From Arsenophonus sp046530765 (GTDB lineage: Bacteria; Pseudomonadota; Gammaproteobacteria; Enterobacterales; Enterobacteriaceae): 64,000 nucleotides of DNA. The notes under the pieces are model-generated. The model was given only the letters and a program-made list of their open reading frames with translations, was not told the DNA's origin and ran no database searches. This document shows positions 38,808 through 50,550 of this stretch, one piece after another (positions within the stretch are counted from its first letter, which is position 1; every line of letters starts with the position of its first letter). The stretch lies in NCBI GenBank assembly GCA_046530765.1, contig JBHEQS010000008.1, forward strand, positions 20,405-84,404, read 5' to 3'. The translations under genes were made by a program, and so were the position numbers.

Positions 38808-39395
38808 TAATTTTTAAGTTTTAACATCATGAAGGTTTTTAAAAAAAATTACTAAATAAGCTAATAAAAACCATCATACCAATAATATTTCTTATTCTTA
38901 CTTTTCAAAAAAAATTTCAATAATTAAGACCACTATGTCCTTCCTTTTGTTTAAGTTTAATAATCTTTTTAGATATATATTTAAAATATAGAAATCATGA
39001 ATAATAATATTACATATCTATAATATTGCTAATTATTAATGAATGAATTGGTACCAAATAGTTCAATGTTATATCTGATTTACTTGCATACAGTTACTGT
39101 AATAAGCTTTAAACCTAAACTAGCAGTCGTATTTCTTGTTATTTTAACATCTTATTTTTTAAAAAATAAGATGTTATTTAATAATTTTATTTTAATAAAT
39201 ATGACAACTCATAATTAACACATATAACAATAGTGATATTTTTTTTTAAAATATATACTAGTTTTTAAAATTTACTAAAAATATACTAATTTATCAATAA
39301 TAAATATTATTATATCATTCTTATTTATTTATATAAAATGAATCTTAATATCTAAATTATATTTTACTGAATTAATATTTATATTGAATTTGATA
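38808..39395. other. gene-less interval rlmN-rodZ (lost pilW position)
   Basis: 588 bp in the place where E. coli carries pilW (yfgL-neighbouring TPR gene). No frame is supportable. It includes a perfect 32-nt palindrome at 39145-39176. Confidence 0.65.
39145..39176 (-). terminator. 32-nt perfect palindrome downstream of rlmN
   Basis: TAACATCTTATTTTTT (39145-39160) is followed directly by its exact complement (39161-39176). It lies about 220 nt beyond the rlmN stop. It may be the old terminator of the rlmN-pilW transcript; a T-run sits inside the stem rather than after it. Confidence 0.55.
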
Positions 39396-40547
39396 TTATT
39401 GGTGTTCAGATAAAGATGTTTTTAATGTTCGCCTTGTTCGATCAATAATATTTCCTGTTAATTGTCCGCATGCAGCATTAATATCATCTCCTCTAGTTTT
39501 TCGAACAATAGTAATAAATCCATATTCCATTAATATTTTTGCAAAACGATCGATTCGACTATTAGAAGAGCAGCTGTAAATGGCACCAGGGAATGAATTC
39601 CAAGGAATTAAATTTATTTTGCTAGGCGTGCCCTTAAGACACTTGGCTAACTGATGTGCATTTTTTATGGTATCATTTATACCATTTAACATAACATATT
39701 CAATAGTAATACGTCCATGGTTAGCATTAGATTTAGTTAGATAATTCCTAGCACTATCCAATAAAGCTTCAATGTTATATTTTTTATTAATAGGTACAAT
39801 TTTGTCACGAATTTCGTTAGTCGGTGCATGTAATGATATAGCTAAAGCAACATCAATCATATCGCCTAATTTGTTAAGTGCAGGTACAATGCCAGAAGTT
39901 GATAAAGTTACCCTTCGTTTTGATAACCCAAACCCAAAATCATCCATCATTATTTCAAGTGCCGGAATAACATTACTTAGATTTAATAGAGGCTCTCCCA
40001 TCCCCATCATCACAATATTTGTAATTGGATTGAGATTGCTAGATTTTAAAGATCCAATAATTTTAGTTACAAGCCATACTTGCCCTATTATTTCTGAAAC
40101 ACGTAAATTACGATTAAATCCTTGTTGTGCTGTTGAGCAAAACTTGCACTCAAGAGCACATCCAGCTTGAGAAGAGACGCAAAGAGTCACTCGATTATTT
40201 TCAGGAATATACACTGTCTCAACTTCTTGTTTGCCTACCATGATTGACCATTTAATGGTTCCATCAATTGATCGCTGTTCTTGTATAATTTCAGGCGCTT
40301 TAATTTCAGCAATTCTTTTTAATTTAGCACAAAGATCTTTATTAATATTTGTCATCAAATTAAAATCATCGCAAGAGTGGTGATAAATCCATTGCATTAC
40401 CTGATTGGCTCGAAATGGTTTTTCTCCAATATCAGAAAAGAATTGTTGCATTTGTTTGCGATTCATATCTAACAAATTAAGTTTTGGCAATTTAGTAACA
40501 CAAGATAAAAAACTTTTATAATCAATTGTTGTTTTATATTGAAACAT
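39396..40547 (-). CDS. rlmN: dual-specificity 23S rRNA / tRNA methyltransferase RlmN
   Basis: RlmN is a radical-SAM enzyme that makes 2-methyladenosine at 23S rRNA A2503 and tRNA position 37. The CxxxCxxC cluster is present as CALECKFC (near residues 128-135), and the conserved second cysteine lies in AACGQL near the C-terminus. Other family segments are GEKPFRANQVMQWIYHH, GMGEPLLNL, LSKRRVTLSTSGIVPAL, ALAISLHAP and RKTRGDDINAACGQL. Length is 383 residues against 384 in E. coli. The first about 25 residues differ most from E. coli, as usual. It stands between ndk (160 nt upstream) and the pilW/rodZ position. Confidence 0.96.
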   Translation of the reverse strand: MFQYKTTIDYKSFLSCVTKLPKLNLLDMNRKQMQQFFSDIGEKPFRANQVMQWIYHHSCDDFNLMTNINKDLCAKLKRIAEIKAPEIIQEQRSIDGTIKWSIMVGKQEVETVYIPENNRVTLCVSSQAGCALECKFCSTAQQGFNRNLRVSEIIGQVWLVTKIIGSLKSSNLNPITNIVMMGMGEPLLNLSNVIPALEIMMDDFGFGLSKRRVTLSTSGIVPALNKLGDMIDVALAISLHAPTNEIRDKIVPINKKYNIEALLDSARNYLTKSNANHGRITIEYVMLNGINDTIKNAHQLAKCLKGTPSKINLIPWNSFPGAIYSCSSNSRIDRFAKILMEYGFITIVRKTRGDDINAACGQLTGNIIDRTRRTLKTSLSEHQ

Positions 40548-40707
40548 TTTTATTGCCTCATTTTTATACTTTTCAGCATAAAATTATATGTCTTATAATA
40601 ATTAATTATATTTACTGGTAATTAAATATTATTTTTTTTGTAAAATATTATCATCAGATCATAAATTTATAATAAAAATAATTTAATTAGACATTATATT
40701 TATTATC

Positions 40708-41124
40708 TCATATAAATTTCATTTTTATTAAAAAAAAAGCAATTTCTCGCTCTGCAGCGTATACAGAATCCGAGCCATGCACGGTATTGGCAATAACGCT
40801 ATCAGAATAATCAGCTCGCAATGTTCCAATTAATGCCTTGGTATAATCTGTAGCTCCCATTAAATCACGATAACGACGGATAACATCTTTTCCAACTAAA
40901 ACTTGTAACATAATTGGTGCTGAGATCATAAATTTGATTAATGTATCAAAAAAAGGTTTGCCATTGTGCTCAAAATAAAAATCTGAAGCCTGATCATAAC
41001 TTAAATGTACCATTTTTGCAGCAATAATTTTAAAGCCAGATTGCTCTAAACGAGAATAAATCACACCAATTATGTTCTTTTTAACAGCATTTGGCTTAAT
41101 AATAGAAAATGTACGCTGAATCAT
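40708..41124 (-). CDS. ndk: nucleoside diphosphate kinase Ndk
   Basis: Ndk balances nucleoside triphosphates by transferring phosphate through a phosphohistidine. The active-site motif NTVHGSDS holds the catalytic histidine (about residue 114), and the N-terminal TFSIIKPNAVKKNIIG, RRYRDLMGATDY and IRADYSDS-like segment (RADYSDSVIAN) fit. The length is 138 residues against 143 in E. coli; the C-terminus is a little short, without loss of known catalytic residues. It is the first surviving gene of the ndk-rlmN-rodZ-ispG-hisS-yfgM-bamB-der block; upstream lies the 18-kb desert. Confidence 0.96.
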   Translation of the reverse strand: MIQRTFSIIKPNAVKKNIIGVIYSRLEQSGFKIIAAKMVHLSYDQASDFYFEHNGKPFFDTLIKFMISAPIMLQVLVGKDVIRRYRDLMGATDYTKALIGTLRADYSDSVIANTVHGSDSVYAAEREIAFFLIKMKFI

Positions 41125-41808
41125 AATTATGAATCCTTTTATTTGTTATTTTCTATAAAACTCTGTCATTACATTAATACTCTTTAGTCAAGAAAATTAT
41201 TATTATTTTTATCAATGATAAATAGCTAAGTATTTATGAATATTTGAAATTCAATTACTAACTTGATAATAAAGTTAGTTAATTTTTTATTTTAGATTAA
41301 ATCACATTTTTAAAAAATTTAAAACAATAAATATAAATACAAAATAATTTCTTAACAATTATATATTCAACTTTAAATAAATTTAAATATTATAAAATTA
41401 TCTGATATAAACAATGTTTTAATTTATGTAAAAAATAATTTTAATAGAAATAGTGACTACTTTCTATCTTTAAATTTATTTAAAATAACACTGATTAGAT
41501 TTATGAAGTACATTTAGATAGATTATTATTAGATTGATTTTATAGTCAGAAAAATACTACATATTATATACTGATTAATTCATTTAAAAATCAGAAAATT
41601 ATTTGTAATGTATAACATATTTATATCTATTATTAGTAGTAAGTAAATAAATTTATTTTTTTTGCATAACATAAAATATGAAAATAAAAAGATAAGTTAT
41701 TAATGTAACAATTTATTTCTTTTAGTTTTTATAATACCTACTTATTATTAAGTTAAATTATGTATTTATTAAAGATATAAAATTAAACTTTATATGTTGA
41801 TTTCAATA

Positions 41809-41846
41809 ATATGTAAGATTTTTATAATTAAAAAAATCTTACATAT
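41809..41846. repeat. perfect 15-bp hairpin
   Basis: ATATGTAAGATTTTT (41809-41823) and AAAAATCTTACATAT (41832-41846) are exact complements around an 8-nt loop. It could be the remains of a terminator for a gene lost upstream of ndk. An 8-bp hairpin at 41257-41279 lies closer to ndk. Confidence 0.7.
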
Positions 41847-42458
41847 TTCATAAGTCTTATCTCTATTTTATGTAATAATAACTAATAACGTTTTAAGTGA
41901 ATAATAAATTAAAACACATTACAATTAATATTTTTCTTGAAAATTATATTGAAGTAGCAGTTCTTATAATTTAAGTACTTAATTAACATTAATTATTATT
42001 ATTTATCTACTCGTTTGCAACTGTAAGTAATTACATCTAAAATAGTTATGAATTATTTAAAAAATTATTATTACATTAAAAATAACAAGAGAGTATATTG
42101 ATATTATCAAAAATAATTATATTTTTAATTTTTAATAAATATTTAGTTATTTTAATAATGTGTCTAAATTTTTTATAAAAAATAGTCTATTTTTTATAAA
42201 ATTAATTTTAAATAAATCTAAATGATTAATCAATTATTTTAATATATATTTAATCTTTAAATTATAAATACTTTGCAAATTATTGATTGTTAATTTATAT
42301 ATAACTAATCAAAATTAAAAGAACATGATAGTATAAAAACAATATAAAATCTATTCGTAGTTGCAATGAATAATTAATTATAACATAACTTAATATAAGT
42401 ATTCAGCATATAGTTTATAGCAGTATTTTAAACATATCTTCAAAGTAAGCATAACAAA

Positions 42459-42493
42459 TTTATTTCTTATTTTCATATAAAATAAGAAATAAA
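42459..42493. repeat. perfect 15-bp hairpin, 5-nt loop
   Basis: TTTATTTCTTATTTT (42459-42473) and AAAATAAGAAATAAA (42479-42493) pair exactly around CATAT, with no adjoining gene. Confidence 0.7.
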
Positions 42494-42738
42494 ATAAAAC
42501 TTATAGTATGTACTTGTATTATGATTTTATCATCAAATGATATATGAAAGTAATTTTCTACGTTTTAGAAATTACTAATAACAATAATGACGATTAATTA
42601 ATACATTAATATATATTAAAGAAATTATATAAAATCATGCAAAACATAATGGTTCTTGGTCTATCAACGTCAATGTTGAAATAAAGTTATATGTTATATG
42701 AAAATTAAACAAGATCTACATGACATAATCTTATACTT

Positions 42739-42760
42739 ACTCTTAAGCAACTCTTAAGCA
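42739..42760. repeat. 11-bp tandem duplication
   Basis: ACTCTTAAGCA is repeated twice without a mismatch. It is one of several such recent duplications in the left half of the desert. Confidence 0.8.
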
Positions 42761-43760
42761 AGAATTAATTCTACAGAGAGATCAATGCTTTAGTTTATAA
42801 TTTACAAAATTAAGTTATTGTTGATTAATAGATTGTAATTTATAAAAATTTATTTGAAACTATTAATGCAGTAAAATACTTATTTATAATAATATATTAT
42901 TTAATTTTACAATACTAAATATAGTTATTAATAAAAATTGATATTAATTACAATATTTATATAAAAAATTACCAATAAAGTAATTTAAATTCAGATATAG
43001 ATAGATCATTACTAAATAACTTATTTGTTATTAGATAATTTATAAATAACATAATTTGAATTATTAATATGCAGAATACAATATCTTTATCTTTATAAAT
43101 AAATTTTATTAATATATTAATAAAATTTATTACAATTAATTATTAGTTTCTTTCACATATATCTATCTGATATTGTTTTATAGATTTTATATCTTGCAAA
43201 ATATTATGCTTCTTGATCTTAGATCTATTAAATTCTTATACCATAATGAAATAGATAATTTAATTTAAAAATAATCGTGTTTCCAGTTTAGTTTTATTAA
43301 ATATAGAATGAATATATTGTTTACAATCTAGTTAATTAAAAGAAAATATTGGTGTACGGTATGATTTGATAGATGTTAAAAGTTACTAAACAATGTGTTT
43401 ATCTTTAAATATAACTTTTGGGTTTTATTAAATAAATCTGCTCTAAAATAAAACATTAAAATATTGTTTAGATAGTATCTCATTGAATTAACAAAATAAA
43501 TATACTAACATAAATTTAGAAATTAATTTAAATATATCTCTTGATTATGTAAAAATTTTACTTTTATAACTTTTTTTATTTTTTATGGAAGTAATTAAAT
43601 TATTTACATGAATTAATTGATAAGTGTGATTTCAATAGTTTCAGAAAATTAATAATTAGTTAATACTGTAACTTTCATAACTATTCAAGGAATTCGTTAA
43701 AACAATACTAATGAAACGTATTTAATTTACAATGTAAATCTAGAGTGAGTAGTTTGTTTA

Positions 43761-43810
43761 AATACGAGTTACACATAATATAAAATACGAGTTACACATA
43801 ATATAAAATA
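43761..43810. repeat. 23-bp tandem duplication
   Basis: Positions 43761-43783 and 43784-43806 are identical; the unit starts AATACGAGTTACACATAAT, and four bases of a third copy follow. Identity of the copies suggests recent origin. Confidence 0.85.
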
Positions 43811-45378
43811 AATTGTATTATTTATTATAATGTGTGTGATGACTCGAAATTATTTAAATTATTTAAATAATTTAAAATTATATTGTATCAATAGTGATTT
43901 TTTTTTAAATAACAAATTCTTAAAATAAGATTATTAATTAAGGAGATATTTTACATGATATAATCATAGATTAACAATTTCATATCTACTTATGATTATA
44001 AAATATGTATAAAAGTCGTTACAGATAATATTATCAATAGTATAATAGATAGTTGTTCAATGCATATGTAAACACAAACTAAAATAAATTTGTCTAGTAT
44101 ATAATAGTGCAGTATAACATGGTGTTAGCAAAAAAAATTACATATGTAAATATTAAAAATTTTCTAACTGAATTTACAATTAATCACTATCGATATATTT
44201 AACTTGTTTCAATAACTGATTAATTCTGATTAAATCAAATAACTGAAGAAAAGTAATTTTTATTTTAATTTTAATATTAAAAAGTAATTTTTAGTGAAAT
44301 AAAATGTAGCTTGAAAATAATATAAGAGATATAAATTATATAATTTAGTTTATAAATATTGTTTAATACTTAAGATATCATAGATTTTTAGGTTATCTTT
44401 CATTAGTAATTAATACATATTAAAACAAAATAAAAATTGTTAATAAATTAAATAAGATCAATGAAAGATTGACGCATTAACAATAATTTAATTTATATTT
44501 AGCTAAATTAATTATGTAAATGTAAGCAAATTGATAAACTTTAATCATGAATCTATATTTTAATATTAAAGATAGATTTGATAATATAGTTATTTTGATA
44601 AAATATTCGAAATATTATGTAAGTTAAAAGAAATAAATTAAATGAAAAGCTAGTTACTAGTATTGAATAATAATCAAATAAATTTATTGCTAATAAAATT
44701 TAAAGATAATTTTGGATGTAGCTTATTTCAAAATAAAATTATTAACATATTATGACGTTTTACTAAAAAAAATTATAATTCAGAACATGAATTTGACTTT
44801 TTAACATTATTTTTATTTGTGTTTATTATAAATTATTTAATAGACTAATCAGTAAGTATATTTTAATTGCTAAAATAGTGCAATGTAAGAGAAAATAATC
44901 TTTATATATATTGAAGAAGTGTTTAGTGATATTTGAATGGCTAAATGATATTACTATAGTTTAATCTAAATAAAGTTAAATAAAAATATAATTAACGTAA
45001 TCGAAAGTATTTAGCAATTTAATTGAAATTGTCTATCAAATATTACAAAGTAAAATACTCTCAATTAGTACTATAAAGTATAATTAACTGTTATATAACA
45101 GAAATATTATACTAGTTATCCAGCATGTTTATTTTTACTGACAGAAGACGCTAAAATTTAGGTATATCTTAATGCGAAACAAAAGTTACTAGCTCGTATA
45201 TACCTATTTTGATTATTAAATATAATAAAATATAATAAAATGTTAAATATTATTAACTATAATTAAATCAGTGATAATTGATTATTATTAATAATTATAA
45301 AGAATATACAATAGTTCATTAAGTTTTAAGTTAACTGTATTAGTTGATAATCTAGGCAAAATATGAAATTCATAAGTT

Positions 45379-45402
45379 ATGCATTGATATATGCATTGAT
45401 AA
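45379..45402. repeat. 12-bp near-perfect tandem duplication
   Basis: ATGCATTGATAT is followed by ATGCATTGATAA, one mismatch in twelve. Confidence 0.75.
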
Positions 45403-46800
45403 ATGAAGGCCAAAATTACATTGAATATCAAATGTTTTATAACAAGATAATAACATAAATGTATTGTTATAGAATTTTAACTGAAACGTCTATAACAATT
45501 ATATAATATCGATAACTACAAGTAGATTAAAGATAGATAATATGCACTAGAATTAGCATTAAGAGAGTAGATGGTAATGAAAAACATTATTTTTTTAGAT
45601 ATGAAAGATATTTTCATATAATGTGTTACACAACAGTTATTCTATATATCTATAGCAGACTAATATTTTAATATTCTAGTTATTGTTTTATTCTAATGTC
45701 TAGGCATGATAATCATTACTACATATTAATAGTTATTATGAACATTGGAAAACTTTATATACTATATATGATATATGATTTTAAAAAATTACTGAATAGA
45801 ATCTAAAATGCAAGATATAAATGTTTATTTTTTAATAGAATAATTAATAATAATTTCTTATATAAGATAATATATAAGCATATATACGGCTACTATAAAG
45901 TATCATTATGAATATCTATAGTGATGTATCTAATATTATTTTTTATTATTTTAAAATTTTATAATCCATGTTACTAATCTTAATAAGGCGAAAGTTTATG
46001 TAGGTAAACCATTTAGTTTTTTTGATATTTAAATAAAAATAAAAAAATAAGAAAAACTTGTTAGTCTATAATAATTATATAAGTATTTTTAATACTAGCT
46101 AGTTTAGTTAATTATAAAAAAAAGAACAACTAAAATTTATTCAACAATGTGATTAGGCTGAATGATATAATTTGAAATATAAGTAAGAAGTGCAATTTTT
46201 AAATGAATTAATATTATCTGTAAACGAATTTAGTAGTGTCTCTTTAGTTTAATGAATTTATTATTATAATAGATAGTTAATTTAAATACTTAATGGAAAA
46301 TCATTGATACAATTTTAAATTGTGTTGCTTATTATTTATTATGACATACCTCATAATCATAATAAATTAATAAAAATTATAATGAAAATAATAGGAATTC
46401 GCATTTAACTATATGTATCAGTCATATAAATAGATGAATAAAATTATAAGTATTTAGAAAAATATAGTTTATATTATGACTGATTAGAAATATAAGTTTT
46501 AATATCAACATTGTGAATTCGAATTAAAATAAGTTATATTAATTGTTGAGCTAAAAAATAAATAAGTAATATACTTATAATTTTATTGCATTTGATAAAT
46601 TGTACCATCCGAGAAGTAAAGATTTAAATTTATTAAAAGAAATTAATTTTATAATAATATTAAAACACTTTGGTGTGCGATAAGATTAATACAAAAGCAT
46701 TTAACTCGTGTATTGTGATTAGTTATTTCAATCTTACTAACATTATAAAAATATTTATTTATAATAATTTTAATTCGTTAAAATGATGCGATAAAACACA

Positions 46801-46860
46801 GAGCACGCACAGGTCTCATCAAACACACAGATTCGGTGTTAAAACGAAAAGTATGCAATG
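46801..46860. other. GC-rich islet inside the desert
   Basis: 26 of 60 bases are G or C (20 of the first 40), against about 15-20 percent around it. It is not part of a palindrome or open frame. It may be the last unsaturated remnant of a conserved gene, perhaps an RNA gene, but I could not identify it. Confidence 0.5.
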
Positions 46861-46920
46861 AAATAAATTAAAATTTAAAATTAGAATTATTTAAAATTAC
46901 CAAATATACAATAATCATAT

Positions 46921-46947
46921 AAATTACATAGAAATTACATAGAAATT
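46921..46947. repeat. 11-bp tandem repeat, 2.5 copies
   Basis: AAATTACATAG occurs twice in a row and a partial third copy AAATT follows. Confidence 0.8.
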
Positions 46948-48693
46948 GTATATTTTTGAATAAAAAAATACTAATATTGTTGTGATAATTTTCGATGAAA
47001 ATATTAAACGATACAGAGAAGTTTAAAAAGTTAATCAAAATTTTCATAATTGTATGTAATAAAATAAAAATACTTAAAAAATAAAATTTAATAAATAAAA
47101 CATATAATATTTAAAATCCAATGAATTGACTCTAATAAATAAATGCTTAGTGAATATTTTAGTAAATAGTAAAGATTACAGCATATATAATTAGAATAAA
47201 AATTATGAAAATTGATATTGTATAAAACATGTTATATATAGTTCTAGAAAAATTAGATATATCTGTTGTTTATTTGATTTAAATTAAATTTTATCTGTAG
47301 ATATGTGATCAGTATAGAAAATTATTTAATTTTGATGATACATTTTACGACTTGATCTATGAAACAAATGTAAATATCTTTAACTAAATACAAGAAAACT
47401 TATTAAATTTATCTAATTATTATAGTAATATATTATAAAATGTAATTTACCTGGTTATAGTTAGTATTATACATTTTTTTTCAACGTCCACTTTCTTGAT
47501 AAATAAAGAATTAAAGATTATACCTTTCAACAAAAAAGTTTTTACATAAAAGTGCAGTTATTAAAAATTAAAATTATTTATAAATATAAGTTTATTAGTT
47601 TTAAGTTTTAGAGATATAGAATTAATAATTAATATATAATTATTTTATAAAATTTAATAATAGTTATAAAATTATATTATTAAGATAATACACATCAAGA
47701 ATAAAATTAATAGTAATGTTGCTTAATTTATATTTAATAAAAATATAGTTTATTAAATAAACATTAAATAATTAATAAAGTAACTAAATTATCATCATAT
47801 ATTTAAATTGCATAAATTTTAACATTATCGAGTCTGTTATATAATTAAAATTAACAATTTTTTACAATTGTTAACGGTGGAATAGTTATTATTTTATGAT
47901 TTCAGATAGAAATATACAATTGTTTAAAAACATCAATGCAAATATTTTGTAAAATTTTCATAGAAAGACAGTTTTTTATTTATATATCAAATAATTATCT
48001 ATCTAATATTAAAGTAAAGTTATAAGAATTCAGTATTGTTGAAATAAAAAAAAATAAATTGTTGAAATATAAAAATATAATTTACAGTTTTATGTTTGTT
48101 ATTTATTGTATATAATTTATTTAATTTCAATAAAGTTTAAATAAATTAAGAAATAATTTGTTGAATTTTATATGTTAATAAACAAAGGATATAATTAATT
48201 TTATTGCGATGATTATGCATGTATATCTATCTCTTCACAAAATATGTTTAAATAAATAGTTACATTTAGTTAAATATGTAGATTGTTAATTAAATAATAC
48301 AAAGATACTATCTGCATATAATTGTAAACACTAAGATTAGCATGTTTATTTTTGAATTGTATTTTGCCAAATATAAAAAAGTCTATATTTATTTTGAAAA
48401 TCAAAATAATAGTTAATTTTATATATAATTCATAAAACAATAGGATTGTTACATAATAAAATATGTTACACTGAAATTATTAATAAATATCAATATTCCT
48501 ATTATTGTAGCGAACTAACAACTATATTACTATGCAATATAATAAAATTATAAATATATTATTTTATATTTGTAATATAAAATATAAGAAAATTTATGTA
48601 TATAATGTAAATTAGTAATATCATTTAACTATTTATTAAAAATAATCTCATATAATAGCTCAGAATGTATTAAACTTAATTGTTAATGTATGG

Positions 48694-48733
48694 TTAATGA
48701 TAACTTGTTTTATATAAAACAAGTTATCATTAA
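48694..48733. repeat. 40-nt perfect palindrome
   Basis: Arms 48694-48713 (TTAATGATAACTTGTTTTAT) and 48714-48733 are exact 20-nt complements with no loop. No gene lies within 7 kb. It is close to the point where the strand G/C skew changes. Confidence 0.85.
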
Positions 48734-49112
48734 ATTATTATTACAGCTTCAAATTTTTCAATTGTAAAGAATCAGGCAATAAGTCATAAAGAATATATTA
48801 CATATAAACATCCGTATATTAATTTAAGAAATATAAAATAAACTATTTAATTATGTGCATTTTAAAAAAAAATCAAAAAATCGAGAAGAATTATTACTTT
48901 TTACCAAAAAGTTAACTGGTAATTATTGTTGATGATACTTAATAACTCAAATTAATATGAGTTTATTAGTTATTTAAATTTATTTGACATTTCACGTTTA
49001 GTAAAGATGTCAACTTAATTTTCTCATATGTATTATAATTGTTTTGTTATTTATTAAATAATTGTGTTATTATATATGTTTATAATAAATTTATTTTAAA
49101 AAATAAATAAAC

Positions 49113-49158
49113 TAATTTGTAAATTTAATTTTAAGCTTAAAATTAAATTTACAAATTA
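49113..49158. repeat. 46-nt perfect palindrome
   Basis: Arms 49113-49135 and 49136-49158 are exact 23-nt complements centred on AAGCTT, with no loop. It equals the metJ palindrome in length, yet has no adjacent gene. It lies 380 bp from the 40-nt palindrome. Confidence 0.85.
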
Positions 49159-49702
49159 ATTAAAGTATATTGAATTAAATATGCAACTTAAACTAATAAT
49201 TTATATTAACATAATAATATAATAAATAAAAAACATGTTTTATGTATAGTTAATATTGATGCAAAGAATGAAAACATAATTCTTAAATCTAAATTTTAGT
49301 AGACTATTTAATAATATATAAAGTTTATAAAAAGATTGTTACAATATATTTATATGAAATATTAATATATCTCATAAATTCAGTGTGTTATAAATAATAT
49401 TATTTATATTTACTTACTGAACGAATATAATATTTTTATAAATTTATATTTTGATCAATTAGTTTAAAACCAATTCATTTAATATAGTAGTTTATAAATT
49501 GAATCATTCATACTTTTACTAAAGAAATACAAGCAAACAAATATATAAACATCTTAAAAATTATTTGCTTATCATTTATTTGTAATAGTTAAACTAATTA
49601 TATTTTAAATTATAATTACTTCGCTAGAAGTATAAATAATATTATATAGTAATTTTACTATACTTAATTTGTTAAAAAATAAAATAATGTACAAAAAATT
49701 TT

Positions 49703-49752
49703 AATATTAATTATTATATTAATTATTATAATTTTATATAATAATTAATATT
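49703..49752. repeat. perfect 16-bp inverted repeat, 18-nt spacer
   Basis: AATATTAATTATTATA (49703-49718) and TATAATAATTAATATT (49737-49752) are exact complements, all A/T. Confidence 0.65.
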
Positions 49753-50520
49753 GTGCGTTAAAAATAAAAACACAACCTAATTTAAACTAGTTTTATAATA
49801 CTTATAAAGTATTATGCAGCATGTCTTAGTAGTTTTTTATTTTAAAAAAAATCCAATATTTACCAAATTATCATTTAACATTAATTTATTAAAATATTAT
49901 AATAATCCAACTTTATATCTTCTGTAACATAAAAATTCTAATAGTTTTTGTTCATTAATAGAGTTTTTAATATTTTATAGATTTTTAATCAATAAAACTT
50001 TTATCATATATAAATAAAAACTATGCTGTTCCATTCTTAATATAGTACAAACTTTACAGGATAGAATTGAATTGCATTTACTTCTATTATTTATGCTTAT
50101 CGATATCAGCTATTATAAATAATAGATATTCATATTTTTATTAATTTATTCATAAAATTAATATTTTCAAATAAATAAATTAACTTTAAATAATCTCATT
50201 TTTATTTTTAAATCAATAATTAGTTAAATATATAATAAATGTTTATACCTATAATATTATCTAAATTTTTTTAATTTCATTTAGTTTGGTGGTTATCAAA
50301 TCCAGAATAAATATCTACACAATTTAATTTCATTAAAAATCGACTTTAATAGTTTAAGACTTTAAAAGTTTAATATAAAATATTTTTTTATTTTAAACAT
50401 AGATTGATTAAAGTAATTAAAATATAAAATCTTAATGTTAATTAATTGTATAACCTTAATTTATTTTTTAAAAATAAAATTTAAAAAACTATTTAGTTAT
50501 TTATATTGAGTTTTATAGAT

Positions 50521-50550
50521 AATAAAAATAAATTATAATTTATTTTTATT
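50521..50550. repeat. perfect 14-bp hairpin, 2-nt loop
   Basis: AATAAAAATAAATT (50521-50534) and AATTTATTTTTATT (50537-50550) are exact complements around AT. Confidence 0.7.

Noticed and set aside
43761..43810. Tandem 23-bp units as a CRISPR-like array
   Set aside because: The copies are directly adjacent with no spacers, only two copies exist and no cas genes are in the window.
49740..49760. TTGTGCGTTA as a fragment of a dif site
   Set aside because: Only a few bases match the E. coli dif core and the XerC/XerD arms are missing.
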